From: Chthoniobacterales bacterium | GTDB taxonomy: Bacteria; Verrucomicrobiota; Verrucomicrobiia; Chthoniobacterales; UBA10450 | Direction of reading: 5' to 3' | DNA length: 5,829 nucleotides | NCBI GenBank assembly: GCA_013697365.1 | Contig: JACCXA010000140.1 | Coordinates: 1 to 5,829, forward strand | Part shown: positions 1-5,564 of the stretch, piece by piece | How positions within the stretch are numbered: the first letter of the stretch is position 1 | How the letters are laid out: every line of letters starts with the position of its first letter | Position numbers and translations under genes: made by a program | Notes under the pieces: generated by a model | Told to the model about the DNA's origin: nothing | The model's input: the letters and a program-made list of their open reading frames with translations, nothing else | Databases searched by the model: none

Positions 1-1
1 A

Positions 2-1825
2 GCCGAAGCACCACCGGTCGAACCGGAGGCTGAGGCAGAAGCCGAGCCGCAAAAGATCATTCATATCAAGCCGCCGATCATCGTGCGGGACCTCGCGACC
101 CAGCTTGGGATTAAGAACCACGTGCTCATCAAGGAGTTGATGGAGCTGAACGTTTTTGCAAACCAGGGTCAGACTGTGGAGCCCGATGTGGCGACGCAGA
201 TCTGCGCCGCTCACGGTTTTGTTTTCGAGATGGAGCGCCGTGAAAAAGGCGGCGGTGTCCACAAAGTCGAGCAGGTCGTGGTCGCGCCGCCTCCGCCGGT
301 CATTCAGAAGGAAGAAGAGCTCAAGCTACGCGGCCCCATCATCACTTTCATGGGCCACGTGGATCACGGCAAGACTTCGCTCATGGACGCGATTCGCAAA
401 ACGCGGGTCGCGGCTGGCGAAGCGGGCGGGATCACGCAGCACATCGGCGCTTACACGGTGGAGCACAAAGGGACGCGCATCACTTTCCTTGATACGCCGG
501 GTCACGCCGCCTTCACCGCCATGCGCGCGCGGGGTGCGCACGTTACGGACATCGTGGTCCTGGTCGTGGCTGCTGATGACGGCCTGATGCCGCAGACGAT
601 CGAGGCGATCAATCACGCCAAGGCGGCTGAGCATGTGAAGATTATGGTCGCGTTGAACAAGATCGATTTGCCGGGCGCAAACATCGATCGGGTGAAGAAG
701 CAGCTCCAGGAGCGCGAGTTGAGCCCGGAAGATTGGGGCGGTGACACCATTGTGGTTCCGGTTTCGGCGACGAAGGGGATGGGGATCGACGAATTGCTCG
801 AGAACATGTCGGTGCAAGCGGAGGTGCTGGAGTTGAAGTCCTCCCCCACCGCCACGCCACGCGGCACCGTGATCGAAGCGCAAGTCGAGTCGGGTCGCGG
901 TCCGACGGCCACGGTCATCGTGCAAATCGGAACGCTGAAGCTGGGCGATCCATTTATCTGCGGCGATTACGGCGGCAAAGTGAAGTCGCTGACGGACGAT
1001 CGCGGCAAGGCGATCAGGGAAGCCGGGCCATCGACGCCCGTGAAGGTTCTCGGATTTACCGGCCTGCCTCAGGCGGGTGACGAGTTCCTCGTCATGGAAT
1101 CCGAACGTTCGGCCAAAACGCTGAGCGAAGAACGTCTTCTCGCGAAACGCGCGGATAAATTAAGCACACCGCAGCGCGCCACTCTCGAGAGTCTTCTGGA
1201 AGCGGCCGACGGCAAAAAGCATCTCCGCATTATCTTGAAATGCGACGCGCAAGGTTCGCTCGAAGCGCTCGTGAATGCGCTCGGCCAGATCGAGAGTAGG
1301 AAGATCGATCTGGAGATCGTCCACGCCGGCGTGGGGCCGATCTCTGAAAATGATATTCTGCTCGCGAGCGCGTCGAACGCTGTCGTGATTGGCTTCAACA
1401 TCAAGGTCGAGAGCATGGCGGTAAATGTGGCCAAGCGCGAAGCGGTGCAGGTGAAGCTCTACAGCATCATTTACGAGTTGCTTGATCAGATTAAGGAATC
1501 GATGGCGGAGATGCTCGATCCTGAGCATCGCGAAACGGTCATTGGCCACGCCGAAGTCAAACAGGTCTTCAAACTGACCAAGGGAATTGTGGCAGGCTGC
1601 CTTGTCACCGATGGCCGCATCGCTCGTACGGCACGCGCTCGTGTTCTGCGACGCCGCCAGCCGGTCTACGATGGAGGCTTATCCACGCTGCGCCGTTTCC
1701 AGGACGACGTGAAGGAAGTCCGCGTTGGTCTCGAATGCGGTATCAAGCTGGGAGACTTCAACGAATATCAGGCCGGCGACATCATCGAGTGCTACCAACT
1801 CGAGCAGGTCGCACAGAAATTGTGA
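2..1825 (+). CDS. infB: Translation initiation factor IF-2 (5'-partial)
   Basis: IF2 is the GTPase that brings initiator fMet-tRNA to the 30S subunit and promotes joining of the 50S subunit. The frame is open to the left edge, so the start codon is outside. The GTG at 83 is an internal valine in a conserved block (IHIKPPIIVRDLATQLGIK), not the start. The visible 607 residues begin with the end of an Ala/Pro/Glu-rich linker, then an IF2_N helical domain (about nt 62-220) and the G domain. G1 GHVDHGKT is at nt 353-376, the switch I GGITQHIGA at 425, G3 DTPGH at 491, G4 NKID at 656 and G5 SAT at 764. Domain II, the IF-2 domain (LRIILKCDAQGSLEAL, about nt 1225) and the C-terminal fMet-tRNA-binding barrel follow, ending GDIIECYQLEQ. 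All GTPase residues are intact. It is the first gene of the visible cluster; nusA would be expected upstream. Identification is very secure. Confidence 0.97.
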   Translation, partial: AEAPPVEPEAEAEAEPQKIIHIKPPIIVRDLATQLGIKNHVLIKELMELNVFANQGQTVEPDVATQICAAHGFVFEMERREKGGGVHKVEQVVVAPPPPVIQKEEELKLRGPIITFMGHVDHGKTSLMDAIRKTRVAAGEAGGITQHIGAYTVEHKGTRITFLDTPGHAAFTAMRARGAHVTDIVVLVVAADDGLMPQTIEAINHAKAAEHVKIMVALNKIDLPGANIDRVKKQLQERELSPEDWGGDTIVVPVSATKGMGIDELLENMSVQAEVLELKSSPTATPRGTVIEAQVESGRGPTATVIVQIGTLKLGDPFICGDYGGKVKSLTDDRGKAIREAGPSTPVKVLGFTGLPQAGDEFLVMESERSAKTLSEERLLAKRADKLSTPQRATLESLLEAADGKKHLRIILKCDAQGSLEALVNALGQIESRKIDLEIVHAGVGPISENDILLASASNAVVIGFNIKVESMAVNVAKREAVQVKLYSIIYELLDQIKESMAEMLDPEHRETVIGHAEVKQVFKLTKGIVAGCLVTDGRIARTARARVLRRRQPVYDGGLSTLRRFQDDVKEVRVGLECGIKLGDFNEYQAGDIIECYQLEQVAQKL

Positions 1826-1829
1826 GCAC

Positions 1830-1893
1830 TGTAGCCACGGCGCTGTGTCGCCGTGTGGCCACGGAGACGCCTCGACACAGCGAGGCGGCTACA
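1830..1893. repeat. REPIN-like pair of GTAG-headed inverted hairpins in the infB-rbfA gap
   Basis: The outer arms 1830-1850 and 1873-1893 are reverse complements at 18 of 21 positions and both begin TGTAGCC when read inward. Each half also folds alone. The left hairpin pairs CACGGCG (1836-1842) with CGCCGTG (1849-1855) around loop CTGTGT. The right hairpin pairs GCCTCG (1869-1874) with CGAGGC (1881-1886) around loop ACACAG. The two loops are reverse complements of each other. The differences between the arms fall in the stems and are matched inside each hairpin, as expected if the fold of each unit is kept. A GTAG head with a hairpin, in inverted pairs, is the known layout of REP/REPIN elements moved by RAYT (TnpA-REP) transposases. 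Assignment to that class is inference. The element fills about 90% of the gap. Confidence 0.8.
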
Positions 1894-1895
1894 AG
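1882..1895 (+). promoter_or_regulatory. Probable rbfA ribosome binding site inside a repeat hairpin
   Basis: The only Shine-Dalgarno-like sequence before the rbfA ATG at 1896 is GAGG (1882-1885), ten bases upstream. It lies in the 3' side of the right-hand hairpin stem (GCCTCG 1869-1874 with CGAGGC 1881-1886), so it would be hidden when that hairpin forms. The pairing is seen in the sequence. Any regulatory effect is inferred. Confidence 0.45.
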
Positions 1896-2285
1896 ATGAA
1901 ACATCGAATGCTCCGCGTGAACGAAGTCGTCCGGCGCGAGCTCAGCACGATCATTACTCGGGAGCTGACGTTCGAGGATGTTCTCGTCACGATTAATCAG
2001 GTGGACGTCACACCCGATCTCAAGAACGGGCACGTCTTCGTGAGCGTTTTGGGGAAGGGCTCAGGCCACGCGGTGATCGAAAAGCTGGATGAAAATCGTG
2101 TCCTCCTGCAGGCGGAATTGACGAAGAAGGTTGTGTTGAAATACACGCCGCACCTGGTCTTTCATCTCGATAATTCGACCGAGCGCGGAGCGCGTGTCTT
2201 TCAGATTTTGCAGGAGATCGAGCCCGTCGGCAGCGAGCCTGCGGAGAGCGACCCTGACGACGACAAGCAAACGCGTGAGCATTGA
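1896..2285 (+). CDS. rbfA: 30S ribosome-binding factor A
   Basis: RbfA is a small KH-fold protein that binds the immature 30S subunit near the 5' end of 16S rRNA and helps its late maturation; in E. coli it is needed in the cold. The 129-residue product has the family pattern: basic N-terminal helix (LRVNEVVRREL), the strand block LVTINQVDVTPDLKNGHVFVSVLG (residues about 30-53), a helix, KYTPHLVFHLDNS and a terminal helix ERGARVFQILQEI (residues 96-109). An acidic tail follows (SDPDDDK), as in many RbfA proteins. The start at ATG 1896 gives the usual length; ATG 1908 (codon 5) is an alternative, and extending further upstream would read through the intergenic repeat. The Ala-x-Gly helix kink of E. 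coli RbfA appears to be replaced by Asn-Arg-Val (residues 67-69). The 3' end overlaps the next gene by 11 nt, suggesting translational coupling. Confidence 0.9.
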   Translation: MKHRMLRVNEVVRRELSTIITRELTFEDVLVTINQVDVTPDLKNGHVFVSVLGKGSGHAVIEKLDENRVLLQAELTKKVVLKYTPHLVFHLDNSTERGARVFQILQEIEPVGSEPAESDPDDDKQTREH

Positions 2286-3282
2286 CGTTGCCGCTCCGGC
2301 CGTGACGAATGCCAGCTTCACGGAGATCGCGGGTGCGATCCGCCAGGCTGAGAGCATCGCGATCCTGAGCCATGTGCGGCCGGATGGCGACGCTTTCGGA
2401 AGCCAACTCGCTCTGGCGCTTTCGCTCAAACAGCTCGGCAAAAATGTCACCGTTTGGAACGAAGACGGAATGCTGGAGAAATACGCTTTTCTCCCTGGCA
2501 GCGATATGCTGGAGAAACCGCCGACGGAACCGTCGACGTTTGATCTTGGCATTGCGCTCGATACGGCCACACAGCAGCGACTCGGCCTGGCGGGCGAGGC
2601 AGTCAGCGCGCCGCGATGGATCAACATTGATCACCATGTCAGTAATCCCGGATACGGGGATCTTGCCCATATCGACTGGAGCGCCCCGGCCACCGGGCAA
2701 ATCTTATTTGAATTTCTTTCCGATGCTGGTTTGCCGATCGACTCCGGCATTGCGGAGAATCTTTTCGTCGCTATCTCGACCGATACCGGCTCTTTCCAGT
2801 ATCCGAACACGACCGCCCGCACGTTTCAGATCGGCGCTGAGTTGCTCAAGTGTGGCGTCGACGTCGGGAGGGTCAGCCAGCTGCTCTACGAGAGCTATCC
2901 GCGGCGACGGGTTGAACTACTGCGGGAATTACTCGGCACGATGCGCTTTGTCGCGGACGGGCGGGTGGCGAGCTTCAGTCTCAGCTTGAAGGTCGCGCAG
3001 AAGCTCGGCGTTTTCCCCGAAGACAACGAAGGCTTGATCGATCACCTCCGTGCGATCGAGGGCGTCATTGTCGCGGTATTTTTCGAGGAACTGATCGAGG
3101 GCAAAGTGCGCGTGAGCATGCGCTCGAAGGACGCCGCCGCAGATGTCAGCGCGATCTGCCAGAAGTTTGGCGGCGGCGGGCATAAGATGGCCGCGGGAGC
3201 GCGCGCTCGGGGGACTTTGCCGGAAGTGGAAGAACGGGTCATGGAGGCGATCTGTGCGGCTGTTGAATCGTTGAATCGTTGA
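2275..3282 (+). CDS. nrnA: DHH/DHHA1 phosphoesterase, NrnA-like oligoribonuclease / pAp phosphatase
   Basis: NrnA-type enzymes degrade 2-5 nt RNAs and dephosphorylate pAp to AMP using Mn2+. With GTG 2275 as start, the product has 335 residues, typical for the family. DHH motifs appear in order: HVRPDGDAFGS (residues 33-43), the motif II aspartate IALDT (D96), NIDHH (D119, H120, H121) and STDTGSF (D170). The C-terminal DHHA1 domain has the RNA-binding GGGGHKMAAGA (G299-G302, H303). All metal ligands are present. The start overlaps rbfA by 11 nt; GTG 2302 is possible, and neither has a clear Shine-Dalgarno, so the first residues are uncertain. A DHH gene between rbfA and truB is a known arrangement. 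The last codons and the TGA stop lie in tandem GTTGAATC octamers, so the tail VESLNR is encoded by a repeat. Whether it prefers nanoRNA, pAp or c-di-NMP products cannot be told from sequence. Confidence 0.9.
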   Translation: MSIDVAAPAVTNASFTEIAGAIRQAESIAILSHVRPDGDAFGSQLALALSLKQLGKNVTVWNEDGMLEKYAFLPGSDMLEKPPTEPSTFDLGIALDTATQQRLGLAGEAVSAPRWINIDHHVSNPGYGDLAHIDWSAPATGQILFEFLSDAGLPIDSGIAENLFVAISTDTGSFQYPNTTARTFQIGAELLKCGVDVGRVSQLLYESYPRRRVELLRELLGTMRFVADGRVASFSLSLKVAQKLGVFPEDNEGLIDHLRAIEGVIVAVFFEELIEGKVRVSMRSKDAAADVSAICQKFGGGGHKMAAGARARGTLPEVEERVMEAICAAVESLNR

Positions 3283-3341
3283 ATCGACCGAGACGCCTTA
3301 CCTATTCCACGATTCAACGGTTCAACGATTTCCGGTTCAAC
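3262..3341. repeat. Octamer-based inverted repeat spanning the nrnA stop codon
   Basis: Three perfect tandem copies of GTTGAATC (3262-3285) are followed, after a 25-nt spacer, by GATTCAAC (3311-3318), GGTTCAAC (3319-3326), a 7-nt insert and GGTTCAAC (3334-3341). Bases 3267-3286 pair with 3310-3329 over 20 positions. The single mismatch would be a U-G wobble in RNA, and the loop is 23 nt. The nrnA TGA (3280-3282) lies in the third octamer. The element occupies most of the 67-nt gap before truB. There is no T-run, so it is not a canonical intrinsic terminator. Confidence 0.85.
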
Positions 3342-3349
3342 CTCGCACC

Positions 3350-4072
3350 ATGTCCCTAACAGCCACTCCGGACGGCGTCCTGCTCGTCGATAAAGCGGCG
3401 GGCATGACATCGCACGACGTTGTCGCGCTTGTCCGGCGTCGTTTGCAGATCAAGAAGGTCGGTCATTGCGGAACGCTTGATCCCATCGCGACAGGTTTGC
3501 TGCTGCTCACGCTCGGACGCGGGACGAAGATCCAGGATCTCCTCATGAGCGAAGACAAGGAGTATGCCGGCACACTCACGCTGGGAGCCACGACAGATAC
3601 CCAGGACCGCGCCGGGCAAATTCTGGAAGAGAAGGCAGTGCCGTCGCTGACCGAGGAAACAGTGCGCGCAGCGTTTGAAAAGTATCGCGGCGACTTCTAC
3701 CAGATGCCGCCGATGGTTTCAGCGATCAAACAGGGAGGCGTGCCTCTTTACAAGCTGGCGCGCCAGGGAAAAACGGTCGAGCGGGAGCCGCGGCTCGTGC
3801 ACGTTTACGGTTACAAGATTCAGCGGATCGCTGCACCCGAGATCGACTTCAGTGTGAACTGCAGCAAAGGCTTTTACGTTCGCACCTACGCGCACGACAT
3901 CGGCGCAACGCTGGGCTGTGGCGCACATCTCAAGGACTTGCGTCGCACGCGCTCCGGGCGTTTTGCCGTGGATGGCGCGGTCACGGTGGAAGAGATACAG
4001 AATGTTGATCCGGTGGATATTCTCGGACGTATCCTGACGCTACCGGAAGTCTCGCGAATGCGCGGCGCGTAA
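3350..4072 (+). CDS. truB: tRNA pseudouridine(55) synthase TruB
   Basis: TruB converts U55 in the T-psi-C loop of tRNAs to pseudouridine. The 240-residue product begins with the substrate-pocket strand GVLLVDKAAGMTSHDVV (residues 9-25). The catalytic motif GHCGTLDPIATGLLLL follows at residues 38-53, with the nucleophilic aspartate at D44. Further family blocks are KEYAGTLTLGATTDTQDRAG, the PPMVSAIKQGGVPLYKLAR block and the C-terminal SKGFYVRTYAHDIG, then LRRTRSGRF. It is shorter than E. coli TruB (314 residues) because it stops soon after the catalytic fold, so the C-terminal RNA-binding extension is reduced or absent, as in several phyla. ATG 3350 fits the family start. No Shine-Dalgarno is visible, because the repeat arm runs almost up to the start codon. 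The upstream neighbour ends 67 nt earlier. Confidence 0.95.
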   Translation: MSLTATPDGVLLVDKAAGMTSHDVVALVRRRLQIKKVGHCGTLDPIATGLLLLTLGRGTKIQDLLMSEDKEYAGTLTLGATTDTQDRAGQILEEKAVPSLTEETVRAAFEKYRGDFYQMPPMVSAIKQGGVPLYKLARQGKTVEREPRLVHVYGYKIQRIAAPEIDFSVNCSKGFYVRTYAHDIGATLGCGAHLKDLRRTRSGRFAVDGAVTVEEIQNVDPVDILGRILTLPEVSRMRGA

Positions 4073-4073
4073 G

Positions 4074-4175
4074 GAGAGCTTTTCGCCAGGGATGAACACG
4101 GATGAAACACGGATTAGGAACCGGGATGGCTTTCCCCAACCGCTTAAATCCGTGTTGATCCGTGGCTCTCTTTTT
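4074..4175. repeat. CACGGAT-type inverted repeat with trailing T-run (truB-ribF gap)
   Basis: Several complementary segments line up in order: GAGAGC (4074-4079) with GCTCTC (4165-4170), CACGGAT (4097-4103) with ATCCGTG (4158-4164), and AACACGGATT (4106-4115) with AATCCGTGTT (4147-4156). The last two stems are separated only by a 2x1 internal loop. The left arm holds two near-direct copies of GATGAA(A)CACG. Five T residues (4171-4175) follow the outer stem, so on the + strand it could end truB transcripts. The long unpaired left side and 31-nt loop make efficient termination uncertain. The rest of the 144-nt gap shows no clear promoter. Confidence 0.75.
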
Positions 4176-4203
4176 CTTCACGGTCGGATCACAGGCGTGC
4201 TCT

Positions 4204-4216
4204 GAAGGGAGCGGCG
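4204..4216 (+). promoter_or_regulatory. ribF ribosome binding site
   Basis: The purine-rich run GAAGGGAG (4204-4211) lies 5 nt before the ATG at 4217. It is the clearest Shine-Dalgarno-like site in the window and supports this start for ribF. Confidence 0.6.
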
Positions 4217-5137
4217 ATGCAGGTCCTGCGCTCCATTCCAGAACTTTCGCGACTCGACGGTCCGCTCTTTACCGCCATCGGCGTTTTCGATGGCGTGCAT
4301 TTGGGACATCAGGCCGTTATCTCGACGTCAGCGCGGCAGGCTAGAGCTGCAGGTGGGACGCCGGTCGTCGTCACGTTTGATCCGCATCCGGCAAAAGTGC
4401 TGCGCCCCAGCGAGGCGCCGCATCTCCTCACCGCAACGCAGCACAAGATCGCGCTCATTCGCGATCTCGGCGTGGCCCATCTGCTCGTGGTGCCCTTCGA
4501 TCTGCAGTTCGCCGCCACACCGCCAGAGGAGTTTGTCCGGGATCTTGTCAGGCAAGCGCGGCCCTTGCGTCAAATTTGCGTCGGCCACGAATGGTCGTTT
4601 GGCAGGAATCGCGCGGGCAACCTTGCGCTGCTTCAGAAACTCGGCGCGGAGCACCAATTCGACGTTATCGGAATCAAACCTGTTGCCGTCGATGGCGTTG
4701 TCGTGAGCAGCACGGCGATTCGAAGCGCCGTGGAGAAAGGGGACTTTGCGACCGCGGCGAAAATGCTCGGACGCGAATACACAATTCTGGGGACGGTGAA
4801 ACGCGGCGTGCAGCTCGGACGCAAGCTGGGTTTTCCGACCGCGAACCTCAGCGCGCACAGCGAGCAATTCCCGCCCAACGGGGTTTACGCCGCGGAAGCG
4901 AAACTCGACGGAGCTATTTTCCGTGGAGTGGCCAATCTCGGTTATCGCCCGACAGTGGAAACTGCTAAGTCAGAGCGGCTTCTGGAGCTGCATTTCTTCG
5001 ACTTGAAGCGCGAGATTTACGGCGAGGATGTTGAGGTGCGGTTCGTGCGCTTCCTGCGGCCGGAGCAAAAATTCGCGAACGTAGACGCGTTAATCGCACA
5101 AATCGGACGTGATGTGGAAGCCGCCCGTCTGCTGTAG
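4217..5137 (+). CDS. ribF: Bifunctional riboflavin kinase / FMN adenylyltransferase
   Basis: RibF makes FMN from riboflavin and ATP, then FAD from FMN and ATP, in the cytoplasm. The 306-residue product has the standard two-domain layout and length. The N-terminal nucleotidyltransferase (FAD synthetase) domain carries IGVFDGVHLGHQAVI (residues 21-35, the HxGH-like site), VTFDPHPAKVL (52-62), GHEWSFGRNRAGN (123-135) and SSTAIR (164-169). The C-terminal flavokinase domain carries GRKLGFPTANL (201-211), PPNGVYAAEA (219-228), NLGYRPT (240-246) and LLELHFFD, whose E257 fits the catalytic glutamate. All key residues are present. The start is supported by a good ribosome binding site. It follows truB at 144 nt, a common neighbour in bacteria. 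The TAG stop (5135-5137) is part of the GTAG head of the downstream repeat, and transcription from the other strand converges here. Confidence 0.96.
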   Translation: MQVLRSIPELSRLDGPLFTAIGVFDGVHLGHQAVISTSARQARAAGGTPVVVTFDPHPAKVLRPSEAPHLLTATQHKIALIRDLGVAHLLVVPFDLQFAATPPEEFVRDLVRQARPLRQICVGHEWSFGRNRAGNLALLQKLGAEHQFDVIGIKPVAVDGVVVSSTAIRSAVEKGDFATAAKMLGREYTILGTVKRGVQLGRKLGFPTANLSAHSEQFPPNGVYAAEAKLDGAIFRGVANLGYRPTVETAKSERLLELHFFDLKREIYGEDVEVRFVRFLRPEQKFANVDALIAQIGRDVEAARLL

Positions 5138-5217
5138 CGGCGGTCTCTGACTACCGAGGGCTTCCGCCGGAGACATAACCCTTCGCAGGGATTCGCCGGT
5201 CATAGACCGTCGCTACG
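5133..5217. repeat. Second GTAG-headed inverted repeat pair between convergent genes
   Basis: Arms 5134-5151 and 5199-5216 are reverse complements at 16 of 18 positions and both start GTAGCG read inward. The right half folds as CGGTC (5197-5201) - ATA - GACCG (5205-5209). The left half forms an imperfect version with a 3-nt bulge (5141-5156). Between them CCCT-TCGC-AGGG (5179-5190) makes a third small hairpin. The shared TGTAGC head and inverted layout resemble the infB-rbfA element, but the stems and loops differ, so it looks like a related subfamily. It contains the ribF stop codon and lies in the 94-nt gap between convergent genes, where it could act as a two-way transcription barrier. That role is inference. 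Confidence 0.75.
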
Positions 5218-5231
5218 AAAAAGAAGATGTG

Positions 5232-5561
5232 CTACAGACGCGCTTTCGCGAACGCCGCCGAAGCACCTACGACCGTCACAAGCAGAGCACACGCGCCCGC
5301 GATCGCACAGACCGTCGCGAGCGGCATCGCGACCAGAAACTCCGCGGTGTGCGTCAGGAACATTCCCCGGCCCGAAATCAGATAAGCGACGATGCATGCG
5401 ACGAGCGTGACCGCGAGCAGGATCACAGCACGCGACAAACGCGACTGCTGCCGTGCGGGCAACTGCTGCACGACGCGCCCGGTGAATCCGTCGTCGTCGA
5501 TGTAGACAGCTTCGTCGCGCAAGCGCGCGTCCAGCCAGTCTTCTTGCAGTTGCTCCGCCAT
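5232..5561 (-). CDS. Small two-TM membrane protein, candidate sigma-factor partner (anti-sigma-like)
   Basis: This 109-residue protein is not assigned to a named family with confidence. Residues 1-44 are hydrophilic and probably cytoplasmic, with an acidic-then-aromatic segment DDDGFTGRVVQQLPAR (22-37). Two hydrophobic stretches follow: about 45-62 (AVILLAVTLVACIVAYLI) and about 75-104 (FLVAMPLATVCAIAGACALL and onward). A short basic end FAKARL closes it. It starts 3 nt after the stop of the sigma-factor gene, so the two are almost certainly co-transcribed and translationally coupled. Small membrane proteins in this position, often with a D-D-G-F...RV...LP signature before the first TM segment, are commonly regulators of their sigma factor. 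That role is inferred. No HxxxCxxC zinc motif is present, so it is not a ZAS-type anti-sigma factor. A GGGAG lies 12 nt before the ATG. Confidence 0.75.
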   Translation of the reverse strand: MAEQLQEDWLDARLRDEAVYIDDDGFTGRVVQQLPARQQSRLSRAVILLAVTLVACIVAYLISGRGMFLTHTAEFLVAMPLATVCAIAGACALLVTVVGASAAFAKARL

Positions 5562-5564
5562 GGC

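Noticed and set aside
326..925. Long minus-strand frame opposite infB
   Set aside because: Histidine/arginine-rich translation with no domain pattern. The plus-strand IF2 frame fully explains the region.
1725..1895. In-frame upstream extension of rbfA from GTG 1725
   Set aside because: It would overlap the conserved end of infB and read through the intergenic repeat, and the resulting residues do not resemble RbfA. ATG 1896 gives a normal length.
2194..2274. Longer nrnA start at GTG 2194
   Set aside because: It lies deep within rbfA and adds an arginine/serine-rich stretch unlike the family. GTG 2275 gives the usual N-terminus.
2020..2700. Minus-strand frame opposite rbfA and nrnA
   Set aside because: Arginine- and serine-rich, spans two clear plus-strand genes, no recognisable motif.
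3262..3341. CRISPR array reading of the repeated octamers
   Set aside because: The repeats are 8 bp, directly adjacent and arranged as an inverted pair, without regular spacers or cas genes.
3262..3341. Canonical rho-independent terminator after nrnA
   Set aside because: The stem is AT-rich and no T-run follows. The gap before truB is short, suggesting co-transcription.
4162..4344. Small plus-strand frame in the truB-ribF gap
   Set aside because: It starts in the inverted repeat and runs into the ribF coding sequence in another frame. No supporting features.
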